From Escherichia boydii (lineage in GTDB: Bacteria; Pseudomonadota; Gammaproteobacteria; Enterobacterales; Enterobacteriaceae): 64,000 bases of DNA. Both the position numbers and the translations under genes were made by a program. Where the stretch lies: the NCBI GenBank assembly GCA_041890495.1, contig CP169086.1:434001-498000 (forward strand), read 5' to 3'. Positions 37,903 through 47,044 of this stretch are shown in pieces (the stretch's first letter is position 1; every line of letters starts with the position of its first letter). The notes beneath the pieces were generated by a model that was not told where the DNA came from, made no database searches, and saw only the letters and a list, made by a program, of their open reading frames with translations.

Positions 37903-37946
37903 TGATGCCCTCACCCCGACCCTCTCCCACAGGGAGAGGGAGAAAA
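37903..37946. repeat. Interspersed CCCTCTCCC-type palindromic repeat (copy 2)
   Basis: GATGCCCTCACCCCGACCCT then CTCCCACAGGGAGAGGGAGAAAAC follows pbpG. It is the same family as 35401-35473 (in inverted orientation) and 50934-50980. Confidence 0.85.
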
Positions 37947-37950
37947 CACT

Positions 37951-37984
37951 AAAAACGGTAACCCAGGTTACCGTTTTGCTTTTA
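37951..37984. terminator. Bidirectional terminator between pbpG and the GNAT gene
   Basis: AAAACGGTAACC (37952-37963) pairs with GGTTACCGTTTT (37966-37977) around a short loop; A-run on the left and T-rich right side. It serves the convergent genes on both sides. Confidence 0.85.
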
Positions 37985-38536
37985 TTCCGGCAGCGTCCAG
38001 TCACCATCGTTGAGCGGGCGCTGCATAATCACCGTATCCCGCCAGTCGCCTTTCTTATAGCCTACGCTGCGCAGCTGACCGACAATCACGAAGCCATGTT
38101 TTTTATGCAGGCGTAACGAACCGGCGTTGTTATTGCCATCTCCCACTACGGCTATCATCTGTCGCCACGGCCCTTGCTCACAGCGTTCAATCAGCGCATC
38201 CATCAGTGCCGAACCAAAACCGCGCCCGGTGATGCTGGCATCCACGTAAATCGACTCTTCCAGGGTATAGCGGTAGGCGTGTCGCGGTCGGTAAGGGGTG
38301 GCGTAGCAGTAGCCCACCACGATGCCGCGATACAGCGCGATAAGCCACGGTAAACCGCTCTCAGCCACGCTTTTCATACGCTGACGCATTTCGTCGACGG
38401 TGGGGGGGACTTCTTCAAATGACGCGCGCCCGTGAAGCACATGCCAGGCGTAGATCGCGGCAATGGCATGCACATCGTCGGGAAGGGCATCGCGCACTTC
38501 CAGTTCGGTCTCGGATAAAACATCAATAGCCGACAT
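37982..38536 (-). CDS. GNAT N-acetyltransferase, phosphinothricin acetyltransferase-like
   Basis: A 184-residue GNAT acetyltransferase. The acetyl-CoA binding segment GRGFGSALMDALIERC and the downstream NAGSLRLHKKHGFVIVGQL are typical, and IAAIYAWHVLHGRASFEE resembles the Pat/Bar branch. That branch N-acetylates phosphinothricin, methionine sulfoximine or related compounds; the true substrate here is not known. It is not present at this spot in K-12 as I recall and is GC-rich. Confidence 0.85.
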   Translation of the reverse strand: MSAIDVLSETELEVRDALPDDVHAIAAIYAWHVLHGRASFEEVPPTVDEMRQRMKSVAESGLPWLIALYRGIVVGYCYATPYRPRHAYRYTLEESIYVDASITGRGFGSALMDALIERCEQGPWRQMIAVVGDGNNNAGSLRLHKKHGFVIVGQLRSVGYKKGDWRDTVIMQRPLNDGDWTLPE

Positions 38537-38648
38537 GATGTGCCTGCTCCTCGTTATCGAATGCCGGAGAAACGTTCCTCCGGCGTCAGACGGTTACTCT
38601 ATTACGATTAAGGAGCGCTAAACAATCTCTCAAATTTGGCTGTAGGAA

Positions 38649-40397
38649 TTAATCAGACGCTTGCGTTATGCGCTGCTCCGCGTCTGTGCTCTCTTTCCAG
38701 TATTTCTTCCGCGTTGTTTTGCCAATGCCGGGATTCATGCTGTTTGTAGGGTCATTCTCGCGATAAAACTGCTTAAGTGCGTCAGGGGCTTTATAAAGAT
38801 GCCCGACGTTGTGTTCCGCAGGATATTGTGCGCCGCGTTCACGCAGCAGGGCGAGCATCTGCTCCTTCAGTTCGTGCACATCCACGCCTTTTTTCACTAT
38901 GTAATCCTGATGGAAGACATAGCACATAAAATGGCCGTAATAGAGCTTGTGCACCAGCTGGCTGTCGATCTCCGGCGGTAAATGCTCATACCACTCGGTG
39001 TCGTTACGCCGCAGAGCGATATCCAACGCCAGAATGTCTTCGACTTCATCGGAATGCACCGCCTGATAACGAATTGCTGCGCCCGCAGCGGCGAAACGGT
39101 GTAAAAACGCTTTGCTGCCTTCCTCCGGCGTACAGACAAAGAAATCGCCTTCGGCCTGTTTGAAATAATCCACCAGCCACGATTTGGCTTCGCCCACGCC
39201 ATCGCCCGCCATTTTTAACAGCAGATGATGCTCGTATTTATCGCGCCAGTTTTTCATGCGCGGCGGTAAATGGCTGGGGAACAGGTGACCGAATTTTTGC
39301 ATCGCACGGTCAGTAAAATGCGGACGGAAGAATTTCACTTTCTCCAGCATCGCATCGGTGCGTCCCTTGAGATTAAAGAAGAACGGCATCTTGTCGGTGC
39401 CTAACTTATCAATCATCAGGAAGGTGTCTTTGCCGTATTTTTCCGCAATATCGTAGATATCCCGGTGCATATATTCCCCGGCAACCGGCAGATTTTCGAA
39501 GTTAGCCAGAATATGACGGCGGATTTCGGTCAGCACTTCCGGCTGGTTGGTGCCGATATAAAACACCTGCTGATTTTTTTCCGCTTCGAAGGTATCAAGA
39601 CGTACTGCAAAGACCGCCAGCTTCCCGGCGCAACCAGAAGATTCAAATAACCGATCAGGATCGGCGTTATAACGTGCGGGCGTGTCGGCTTCAATATCAC
39701 GAACGCGGTGGACATAGTCATAATCGTGGGCGTGACGACCATCGTGACGCACATCGTCATCTTTGATGCGATCATCATCCAGCTTGCTAAGGATCTGCTC
39801 CGGCGTTTCGCCCAGATCAATCCCCAGATGGTTCACCAGCGTCAGTTTGCCGTCTTCATTTATACGCGCGAATAACGACATTTCGGTATACGCCGGGCCA
39901 CGTTGCACCAGCGAGCCGCCGGAGTTGTTACAAATACCGCCGATGACCGATGCGCCTATACACGATGATCCAATCACTGAGTGCGGTTCGCGTCCCAGCG
40001 GTTTGAGGGCTTTTTCCAGCGAATAGAGCGTGGTGCCCGGATAGGCCAGCACCTGTTCGCCCTTGCCAAGAACGTGCAGCTTGTCGAGACGCAGGGTGCT
40101 GATGATCACGATATCGCGATCATAGCCGTTACCGTTTGGCGTCGATCCTTCGGTCAGGCCTGTATTGGCAGCCTGCATCAGAATAATTTTGTCGGCGGTG
40201 ACGCAGGCTTTCAGCACCCGCCACAATTCCAGTAGTGAGCCAGGGAAAACGACAGCCAGCGCGTCGCCCTGACCAGAACGGAAGCCCTTGCGATAGCGGG
40301 CCGTTTTTGCGGGATCGGTGAGCAGGTGTGAATGACCGACCAGACGGGCAAGTTCATTCAAAAAGGCTTTATTATCAGTTGTTGTCATGGAAGACAT
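38649..40397 (-). CDS. dld: Quinone-dependent D-lactate dehydrogenase
   Basis: A 582-residue peripheral membrane flavoenzyme that oxidises D-lactate to pyruvate and feeds electrons to quinone. The FAD-binding domain has ANTGLTEGSTPNG and the glycine-rich GSSCIGASVIGGICNNSGGS. The ATG at 40397 (MSSMTTTDNKAF) follows AAGGAG and is the K-12 start; an upstream ATG at 40430 is rejected. Most of the protein is K-12-like, but from about position 38830 downward the C-terminus differs (TTRKKYWKESTDAEQRIT) and is eleven residues longer than K-12 (571). The gene seems to be a hybrid. Confidence 0.95.
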   Translation of the reverse strand: MSSMTTTDNKAFLNELARLVGHSHLLTDPAKTARYRKGFRSGQGDALAVVFPGSLLELWRVLKACVTADKIILMQAANTGLTEGSTPNGNGYDRDIVIISTLRLDKLHVLGKGEQVLAYPGTTLYSLEKALKPLGREPHSVIGSSCIGASVIGGICNNSGGSLVQRGPAYTEMSLFARINEDGKLTLVNHLGIDLGETPEQILSKLDDDRIKDDDVRHDGRHAHDYDYVHRVRDIEADTPARYNADPDRLFESSGCAGKLAVFAVRLDTFEAEKNQQVFYIGTNQPEVLTEIRRHILANFENLPVAGEYMHRDIYDIAEKYGKDTFLMIDKLGTDKMPFFFNLKGRTDAMLEKVKFFRPHFTDRAMQKFGHLFPSHLPPRMKNWRDKYEHHLLLKMAGDGVGEAKSWLVDYFKQAEGDFFVCTPEEGSKAFLHRFAAAGAAIRYQAVHSDEVEDILALDIALRRNDTEWYEHLPPEIDSQLVHKLYYGHFMCYVFHQDYIVKKGVDVHELKEQMLALLRERGAQYPAEHNVGHLYKAPDALKQFYRENDPTNSMNPGIGKTTRKKYWKESTDAEQRITQASD

Positions 40398-40592
40398 TTT
40401 CCACTCCTTGTGGTGGCGAAAAAATATCACAAACTAGAATAGCGCCTTGTATGACAATTCAGCGAGTGAATATTTTGAAAATTCAGACAATAAACTGAGC
40501 ATTCTTTTTCTCTCTCCATCATGCTTATGGCAAACTACGGTTTTTGCACCATTTTCGCTGCCTCGTCGGGCAACAGAGGAAGAAAAATCCAT

Positions 40593-42890
40593 ATGAAATG
40601 GCTATGTTCAGTAGGAATCGCGGTGAGTCTGGCCCTGCAGCCAGCACTGGCGGATGATTTATTCGGCAACCATCCATTAACGCCCGAAGCGCGGGATGCG
40701 TTCGTCACCGAACTGCTTAAGAAAATGACAGTTGATGAGAAAATTGGTCAGCTGCGCTTAATCAGCGTCGGCCCGGATAACCCGAAAGAGGCGATCCGCG
40801 AGATGATCAAAGACGGTCAGGTTGGGGCGATTTTCAACACCGTAACCCGTCAGGATATCCGCGCCATGCAGGATCAGGTGATGGAATTAAGCCGCCTGAA
40901 AATTCCTCTTTTCTTTGCTTACGACGTGCTGCACGGTCAGCGCACGGTGTTCCCGATTAGCCTCGGTCTGGCCTCGTCTTTTAACCTCGATGCAGTGAAA
41001 ACGGTCGGACGTGTCTCTGCTTATGAAGCGGCAGATGATGGCCTGAATATGACCTGGGCACCGATGGTCGATGTCTCGCGCGATCCGCGCTGGGGACGTG
41101 CTTCCGAAGGTTTTGGCGAAGATACGTATCTCACCTCAACAATGGGTAAAACCATGGTGGAAGCGATGCAGGGTAAAAGCCCGGCAGATCGCTACTCGGT
41201 GATGACCAGCGTCAAACACTTTGCCGCATACGGCGCGGTAGAAGGCGGTAAAGAGTACAACACCGTCGATATGAGTCCGCAGCGCCTGTTTAATGATTAT
41301 ATGCCGCCGTACAAAGCGGGGCTGGACGCAGGCAGCGGCGCGGTGATGGTGGCGCTGAACTCGCTGAACGGCACGCCAGCCACCTCCGATTCCTGGCTGC
41401 TGAAAGATGTTCTGCGCGACCAGTGGGGCTTTAAAGGCATCACCGTTTCCGATCACGGTGCAATCAAAGAGCTGATTAAACATGGCACGGCGGCAGACCC
41501 GGAAGATGCGGTGCGCGTGGCGCTGAAATCCGGAATCAACATGAGCATGAGCGACGAGTACTACTCGAAGTATCTGCCTGGGTTGATTAAATCCGGCAAA
41601 GTGACGATGGCAGAGCTGGACGATGCTGCCCGCCATGTACTGAACGTTAAATATGATATGGGGTTGTTTAACGACCCATACAGCCATTTGGGGCCGAAAG
41701 AGTCTGACCCGGTGGATACCAATGCCGAAAGCCGCCTGCACCGTAAAGAAGCGCGTGAAGTGGCGCGCGAAAGCTTGGTGTTGCTGAAAAACCGTCTCGA
41801 AACGTTACCGCTGAAAAAATCGGCCACCATTGCGGTGGTTGGGCCACTGGCGGACAGTAAACGTGACGTGATGGGCAGCTGGTCCGCAGCCGGTGTTGCC
41901 GATCAATCCGTGACCGTACTGACCGGGATTAAAAATGCCGTCGGTGAAAACGGTAAAGTGCTGTACGCCAAAGGGGCGAACGTCACCAGTGACAAAGGCA
42001 TTATCGATTTCCTGAATCAGTATGAAGAAGCGGTCAAAGTCGATCCGCGCTCGCCGCAAGAGATGATTGATGAAGCGGTGCAGACCGCGAAACAATCTGA
42101 TGTGGTGGTGGCTGTGGTCGGTGAAGCACAGGGGATGGCGCACGAAGCCTCCAGCCGGACCGATATCACTATTCCGCAAAGCCAACGTGACTTGATTGCG
42201 GCGCTGAAAGCCACCGGTAAACCGCTGGTGCTGGTGCTGATGAACGGGCGTCCGCTGGCGCTGGTGAAAGAAGATCAGCAGGCTGATGCGATTCTGGAAA
42301 CCTGGTTTGCGGGGACTGAAGGCGGTAATGCAATTGCCGATGTATTGTTTGGCGATTACAACCCGTCCGGCAAGCTGCCGATGTCCTTCCCGCGTTCTGT
42401 CGGGCAGATCCCGGTGTACTACAGCCATCTGAATACCGGTCGTCCGTATAATGCCGACAAGCCGAACAAATACACTTCGCGTTATTTTGATGAAGCTAAC
42501 GGGGCGCTTTATCCGTTCGGCTATGGTCTGAGCTATACCACTTTCACCGTCTCTGATGTGAAACTTTCTGCGCCGACCATGAAGCGTGACGGCAAAGTGA
42601 CGGCCAGCGTGCAGGTGACGAACACCGGTAAACGCGAAGGGGCCACGGTAGTGCAGATGTACTTGCAGGATGTGACGGCTTCCATGAGCCGTCCAGTGAA
42701 GCAGCTGAAAGGCTTTGAGAAAATCACCCTGAAGCCGGGCGAAACTCAGACCGTCAGCTTCCCGATTGATATCGAGGCGCTGAAGTTCTGGAATCAACAG
42801 ATGAAATATGACGCCGAGCCTGGCATGTTCAATGTCTTTATCGGCACTGATTCCGCACGCGTTAAGAAAGGCGAGTTTGAGTTGCTGTAA
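40593..42890 (+). CDS. bglX: Periplasmic beta-glucosidase (GH3)
   Basis: A 765-residue periplasmic family 3 glycoside hydrolase that cleaves beta-linked glucosides and oligosaccharides. A 20-residue signal peptide ends at QPALA, before DDLFG. The (alpha/beta)8 domain contains the nucleophile motif GITVSDHGAI, and a fibronectin-like C-terminal domain follows (GREGATVVQMYLQDV-like in KREGATVVQMY). The ATG at 40593 gives the K-12 length; an upstream in-frame ATG at 40521 is not needed. Sequence is almost the same as K-12. It is divergent from dld. Confidence 0.96.
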   Translation: MKWLCSVGIAVSLALQPALADDLFGNHPLTPEARDAFVTELLKKMTVDEKIGQLRLISVGPDNPKEAIREMIKDGQVGAIFNTVTRQDIRAMQDQVMELSRLKIPLFFAYDVLHGQRTVFPISLGLASSFNLDAVKTVGRVSAYEAADDGLNMTWAPMVDVSRDPRWGRASEGFGEDTYLTSTMGKTMVEAMQGKSPADRYSVMTSVKHFAAYGAVEGGKEYNTVDMSPQRLFNDYMPPYKAGLDAGSGAVMVALNSLNGTPATSDSWLLKDVLRDQWGFKGITVSDHGAIKELIKHGTAADPEDAVRVALKSGINMSMSDEYYSKYLPGLIKSGKVTMAELDDAARHVLNVKYDMGLFNDPYSHLGPKESDPVDTNAESRLHRKEAREVARESLVLLKNRLETLPLKKSATIAVVGPLADSKRDVMGSWSAAGVADQSVTVLTGIKNAVGENGKVLYAKGANVTSDKGIIDFLNQYEEAVKVDPRSPQEMIDEAVQTAKQSDVVVAVVGEAQGMAHEASSRTDITIPQSQRDLIAALKATGKPLVLVLMNGRPLALVKEDQQADAILETWFAGTEGGNAIADVLFGDYNPSGKLPMSFPRSVGQIPVYYSHLNTGRPYNADKPNKYTSRYFDEANGALYPFGYGLSYTTFTVSDVKLSAPTMKRDGKVTASVQVTNTGKREGATVVQMYLQDVTASMSRPVKQLKGFEKITLKPGETQTVSFPIDIEALKFWNQQMKYDAEPGMFNVFIGTDSARVKKGEFELL

Positions 42891-42899
42891 TGCTTTAGT

Positions 42900-42924
42900 A
42901 AGGGCGCGACGTTTGCGCCCTTTG
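42900..42924 (+). terminator. Terminator of bglX
   Basis: AAGGGCGC (42900-42907) pairs with GCGCCCTT (42915-42922) just after the bglX stop and is followed by a short T-stretch. Confidence 0.75.
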
Positions 42925-42959
42925 CCTGATTATCTTAACTTGCTGAATTTTCGCACTTT

Positions 42960-42994
42960 GTAGGCCGGATAAGGCGCTCGCGCCGCATCCGGCA
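42960..42994. repeat. REP palindrome, E. coli type
   Basis: GTAGGCCGGATAAGGCGCTC then GCGCCGCATCCGGCA is a classical E. coli REP (with GCCGGATAAGGCG and CGCCGCATCCGGC). It is the only one of this type in the window; all other REPs here have the CGGGTGGCGGCTTCGCC core. It lies inside the K-12-like bglX-osmF tract. Confidence 0.85.
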
Positions 42995-43081
42995 GGAAAC
43001 GCCGGACCGAATATGCCTCTTAAGTATTTATCTGATTCTGCAACTGAATCCTTCCGCTCAAGCTAACCCCGCCATTATCAA

Positions 43082-43088
43082 CTATGCT
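43082..43088 (+). promoter_or_regulatory. Possible RpoS-type -10 element of osmF
   Basis: CTATGCT at 43082-43088 resembles the sigma-S -10 consensus (CTATACT) and lies about 50 bases before the osmF start. E. coli osmF is RpoS-dependent and induced by osmotic stress, so the position makes sense. Confidence 0.45.
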
Positions 43089-43136
43089 TTTCTCTTAATT
43101 CGCTGAAAACAACAGTAAAAGAATGAGGAAAGCATC

Positions 43137-44053
43137 ATGCCACTCTTAAAGCTCTGGGCAGGTTCACTGGTTATGTTGGCAGCCGTGAGCCTGCCGCTAC
43201 AGGCGGCTTCCCCCGTTAAAGTCGGTTCAAAAATCGATACCGAAGGTGCGCTACTCGGCAATATCATTTTGCAGGTGCTGGAAAGCCACGGCGTACCGAC
43301 GGTGAATAAAGTGCAACTCGGAACGACTCCTGTGGTGCGCGGGGCGATTACTTCCGGTGAACTGGATATCTATCCGGAATATACCGGCAATGGCGCTTTC
43401 TTCTTTAAAGATGAAAACGATGCAGCGTGGAAAAACGCGCAGCAAGGTTACGAGAAAGTCAAAAAGCTCGATTCGGAGCACAACAAGTTAATCTGGCTGA
43501 CGCCCGCGCCTGCAAATAACACCTGGACTATCGCCGTGCGTCAGGATGTGGCAGAGAAAAATAAACTCACTTCGCTTGCCGACCTGAGTCGTTATCTGCA
43601 AGAGGGCGGCACCTTCAAACTGGCAGCCTCGGCAGAGTTTATCGAACGCGCCGATGCGTTACCCGCGTTTGAAAAAGCCTATGGCTTTAAGCTCGGTCAG
43701 GATCAGTTGCTGTCACTGGCTGGTGGCGACACGGCGGTGACGATCAAAGCCGCTGCCCAGCAAACCTCTGGCGTTAATGCGGCAATGGCTTACGCACTGA
43801 CGGCCCGGTAGCGGCGCTGGGGCTGCAAACCCTGACCGATCCTAAAGGCGTACAGCCGATTTACGCTCCGACCCCTGTCGTGCGTGAGGCGGTGCTGAAA
43901 GCCTATCCGGATATTGCAGAATGGCTCAAACCGGTCTTCGAAAAGCTGGATGAAAAAACGCTGCAGCAGCTAAATGCCAGCATTGCCGTCGAGGGACTGG
44001 ATGCCAAAAAAGTGGCCGCCGACTTCCTGAAGCAACAAGGGCTTGTGAAGTAA
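43137..44053 (+). pseudogene. osmF: Osmoprotectant ABC transporter binding protein OsmF, frameshifted
   Basis: Periplasmic binding protein of the OsmU (YehZYXW) ABC system, which imports osmoprotectants such as choline-O-sulfate or arsenobetaine with low affinity. A signal peptide ends at LPLQAASP. The frame is open from 43137 to about 43794, where one G is missing (TACGCACTG in place of TACGGCACTG), giving a stop at 43809. The correct continuation (GPVAALGLQTLTDPKG to ASIAVEGLDAKKVAADFLKQ) runs in another frame to the TAA at 44051-44053. Restoring the base gives exactly 305 residues, the K-12 length. The 5' part is K-12-like and the 3' part is not; the missing base lies at the change-over. 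A sequence error is likelier than true loss, because yehYXW are intact. Confidence 0.88.
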
Positions 44054-44065
44054 CGGGAAAGGGCT

Positions 44066-45223
44066 GTGCCAATAAAATGTCATAACCGCGTCCTGCTGCT
44101 GCTGGCCTGCGTGGCCATCGCGGCGGTCGCGTTACCGTTTGTCAACGTTGCCCCAAACCGCCTGATGTCGGGGGAGGGCAAAGCGCTCTGGCAGGTCTGG
44201 TCGTTCACGCCGGTGTGGCTTGTGGCGTCGCTTGGCGCGTGGGTGATCCTGTCGCTCTGGCAGGGACGCCCGGCGCAGTGGCTGACGCTGCTCCTCTCCG
44301 AAGGGCTGTTTATCATTCTGTTCTGGAGCGCCGGGATGGCGGCGACGCATATGGCCTCGGCGGAAAGTCCGCTGGCGAGAACCACGGTGGGCAGCGGCCT
44401 GTGGCTGTGGCTGGCGCTCTGCCTGCTGGCCTGCAGCGATGCCATTCGTCGACTCATCGCTAGCGCCGTCTGGCGCTGGGTGCTCAATGCGCAGATATGG
44501 TGTATTCCTTTACTCCTGCTGTTCAGCGGGGAACTGAACAATCTCTCGCTGCTAAAAGAGTACGCCAACCGTCAGGAGGTGTTTGATGATGCCCTGGCGC
44601 AACACCTGACAATCCTTTTCGGCACGCTGATCCCTGCTCTGCTGATCGGGATACCGCTCGGCATGTGGTGCTATCGCCATCCTTCACGCCAGGGTGGGAT
44701 CTTTGCCGTGCTCAACGTGATCCAGACCATTCCTTCCGTTGCGCTGTTTGGCCTGCTGATCGCGCCGCTGGCCGGGCTGGTGAAGTCATTTCCTGTGCTG
44801 GGAACGCTCGGTATTGCCGGAACGGGGTTAACGCCCGCCCTAATCGCGCTGGTGCTGTATGCCCTGCTGCCGCTGGTGCGCGGCGTGGTTGCGGGCTTAG
44901 GTCAGGTCGCACCTGACGTGCTGGAAAGCGCCCATGCGATGGGAATGAGCGCCCGGCAGTGTTTCTGGAAAATTCAGCTCCCGCTGGCGCTGCCCCTGCT
45001 GCTGCGCAGCCTGCGGGTGGTGGCGGTACAGACCGTCGGCATGGCGGTGATTGCGGCGCTGATTGGCGCGGGCGGCTTTGGCGCGCTGGTGTTCCAGGGG
45101 CTGCTGAGCAGTGCCCTGGATCTGGTGTTATTGGGCGTGGTGCCCACGATTGCGCTGGCGGTGGTCGTCGACGCATTGTTTGCCTTATGGCTCGCGCTGC
45201 TCGGGAGAAGAGCCAATGATTGA
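44066..45223 (+). CDS. yehY: Osmoprotectant ABC transporter permease YehY
   Basis: A 385-residue permease, the long one of the OsmU system. An N-terminal hydrophobic extension (about six helices) precedes the BPD-transporter core (about 195-380) with LVRGVVAGLGQVAPDVLESA followed by AMGMSARQCFWKIQLPLAL, the EAA-like loop that contacts the ATPase. A GTG start at 44066 follows GGGAAAGGG. The stop overlaps the yehX start. Confidence 0.92.
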   Translation: MPIKCHNRVLLLLACVAIAAVALPFVNVAPNRLMSGEGKALWQVWSFTPVWLVASLGAWVILSLWQGRPAQWLTLLLSEGLFIILFWSAGMAATHMASAESPLARTTVGSGLWLWLALCLLACSDAIRRLIASAVWRWVLNAQIWCIPLLLLFSGELNNLSLLKEYANRQEVFDDALAQHLTILFGTLIPALLIGIPLGMWCYRHPSRQGGIFAVLNVIQTIPSVALFGLLIAPLAGLVKSFPVLGTLGIAGTGLTPALIALVLYALLPLVRGVVAGLGQVAPDVLESAHAMGMSARQCFWKIQLPLALPLLLRSLRVVAVQTVGMAVIAALIGAGGFGALVFQGLLSSALDLVLLGVVPTIALAVVVDALFALWLALLGRRAND

Positions 45224-46166
45224 ATTTCATGATGTCAGTAAAACCTTTGCCGGTCGCCAGGCGGCGAGCCACCTGAACCTGAACTTTGCCGAGGGGGCGT
45301 TTTCCGTGCTGATTGGCACCTCGGGGTCGGGTAAATCCACTACGCTGAAGATGATCAACCGGCTGGTTGAGCATGACAGCGGGCTGATTCGCTTTGCCGG
45401 GGAGGAGATCCGCAGCCTGCCGGTGCTGGAGCTGCGCCGTCGGATGGGCTATGCCATTCAGTCTATCGGCCTGTTTCCGCACTGGACGGTGGCGCAGAAC
45501 ATCGCCACCGTGCTGCAGCTGGAAAAATGGTCGCGGGCGAAAATCGCCGAGCGTGTTGACGAGCTGATGTCTCTGCTGGGGCTCGAGCCCGCGCTGCGCG
45601 ATCGCTATCCGCACCAGCTTTCCGGCGGGCAGCAGCAGCGCGTCGGCGTGGCGCGCGCGCTGGCGGCTAACCCGCAGGTACTGCTGATGGATGAACCCTT
45701 CGGCGCGCTGGACCCGGTTACGCGTGGGGCGCTGCAGGCGGAGATGACCCGCATTCACCGCATTCTTGGACGCACGATCGTTCTCGTGACGCACGATATT
45801 GATGAAGCCCTGCGCCTGGCCGACCATCTGGTGCTGATGGATCATGGCGAAGTGGTGCAGCAGGGCTCGCCGCTTGAGCTGTTAACCTGGCCGAAGAACG
45901 ACTTTGTGCGCGAGTTTTTTGGCCGCAGCGAGCTGGGCGTCAGGCTGCTCTCCCTGCGGACGGTCAGCGACTATATGCGTCGGGATGCGGTGTCGGTGAG
46001 CGGCGAACCGCTGCAGGCGCAGATGAGCCTGCGGGATGCGCTCTCCGCGTTTGTCGCGCGCCAGTGCGAGGTATTGCCCGTTTCGGATGCCCGGGGCGCG
46101 CCGTGCGGAACCTTACACTTTCGCGATCTGCTGGCCGGGGAGGTGACGCGTGAAGGCACTGCGTGA
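45216..46166 (+). CDS. yehX: Osmoprotectant ABC transporter ATPase YehX
   Basis: A 316-residue ABC ATPase of the OpuCA/ProV type. Walker A GTSGSGKST (34-42), signature LSGGQQQR, Walker B VLLMDEPFGALDP and the H-loop THDIDEAL are all present. A CBS-like C-terminal tail (about 260-316) is expected to sense ionic strength or nucleotides. It starts at 45216 inside the end of yehY and overlaps yehW by 17 bases, so the three are coupled. Confidence 0.94.
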   Translation: MIEFHDVSKTFAGRQAASHLNLNFAEGAFSVLIGTSGSGKSTTLKMINRLVEHDSGLIRFAGEEIRSLPVLELRRRMGYAIQSIGLFPHWTVAQNIATVLQLEKWSRAKIAERVDELMSLLGLEPALRDRYPHQLSGGQQQRVGVARALAANPQVLLMDEPFGALDPVTRGALQAEMTRIHRILGRTIVLVTHDIDEALRLADHLVLMDHGEVVQQGSPLELLTWPKNDFVREFFGRSELGVRLLSLRTVSDYMRRDAVSVSGEPLQAQMSLRDALSAFVARQCEVLPVSDARGAPCGTLHFRDLLAGEVTREGTA

Positions 46167-46887
46167 TCCGCTCCTCTGGCTGGTAGCGCTCTTTGTCGCC
46201 TTACTGTTTTTGATGCCCCACAGCGCGGCGCTGTTTAACAGCCTCTTTCCCGGGCTGCCGCGGCCGGTGTATCAGCAGGAGAGCTTTATTAATCTCGCCC
46301 TGGCGCATCTCTGGCTGGTGGCGCTCTCCAGCGCCATCGCGGTTGTGCTGGGCGTGGGGGCGGGCATCGCGGTCACGCGCCCTGCGGGCCGGGAGTTTCG
46401 CCCGCTGGTGGAGACGATTGCGGCTATCGGACAGACGTTTCCCCCCGTGGCGGTGCTGGCGATAGCGGTTCCGGTGATGGGCTTTGGTCAGCAGCCTGCG
46501 ATCGTTGCGCTGATTTTATACGGCGTATTGCCGGTGCTGCAGGGCACGCTTGCGGGCCTCGCGGCGGTACCGGCGTCGGTGCTGAGCGTGGCTGAAGGGA
46601 TGGGAATGAGTCGTTTCCAGCGGCTGCGCAAGGTTGAACTGCCGCTTGCGGCGCCGATTATTATTGCCGGGATCCGCACCTCGGTAATCATTAATATCGG
46701 GACGGCGACCATTGCGTCTACGGTCGGTGCCAATACGCTGGGAACGCCGATCATTATCGGCTTAAGTGGGTTTAATACGGCTTACATTGTGCAGGGGGCA
46801 GTGCTGGTCGCGCTGGCGGCAATCGTCGTCGATCGCATTTTTGAGCGGCTGGCGCTGTACCTCAGCCGACACCGCCGCGAACAATAA
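46150..46887 (+). CDS. yehW: Osmoprotectant ABC transporter permease YehW
   Basis: A 245-residue permease of the OsmU system with about five helices and the cytoplasmic loop EGMGMSRFQRLRKVELPLAA. The GTG start at 46150 lies inside the yehX end. The K-12 protein has 243 residues. The 3' end overlaps the convergent yohO gene by about 26 bases. Confidence 0.92.
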   Translation: MKALRDPLLWLVALFVALLFLMPHSAALFNSLFPGLPRPVYQQESFINLALAHLWLVALSSAIAVVLGVGAGIAVTRPAGREFRPLVETIAAIGQTFPPVAVLAIAVPVMGFGQQPAIVALILYGVLPVLQGTLAGLAAVPASVLSVAEGMGMSRFQRLRKVELPLAAPIIIAGIRTSVIINIGTATIASTVGANTLGTPIIIGLSGFNTAYIVQGAVLVALAAIVVDRIFERLALYLSRHRREQ

Positions 46888-46975
46888 ACGAGTATCCTGC
46901 CAGCATCACGCCGCCGATACCGCTCACGGCCATCAGGACAAAAAGGGTAATAATGGCCAGTTTGGTTGCCTTCAT
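46862..46975 (-). CDS. yohO: Small membrane protein YohO
   Basis: A 37-residue single-pass membrane protein with the core LFVLMAVSGIGGVMLAGYS, like E. coli YohO (35). Two ATGs stand in tandem (46978 and 46975). I prefer the second because it lies six bases after AGGAG. The 3' end overlaps the end of yehW on the other strand. Function unknown. Confidence 0.85.
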   Translation of the reverse strand: MKATKLAIITLFVLMAVSGIGGVMLAGYSFIVRGGVG

Positions 46976-47044
46976 CATGTGCTCCTGTTGTTAACGGAAC
47001 AATTATACGGTGAAGCGCAGCTGTTAATGAACCATTAAATGCCG

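Noticed and set aside
41805..42797. 330-codon open frame on the minus strand inside bglX
   Set aside because: Antisense shadow of the conserved bglX gene with a low-complexity, histidine- and arginine-rich translation.
44712..45845. 377-codon open frame on the minus strand across yehY and yehX
   Set aside because: Overlaps two certain genes of the OsmU operon; its translation is rich in Gln, Arg and Pro as is usual for shadow frames.
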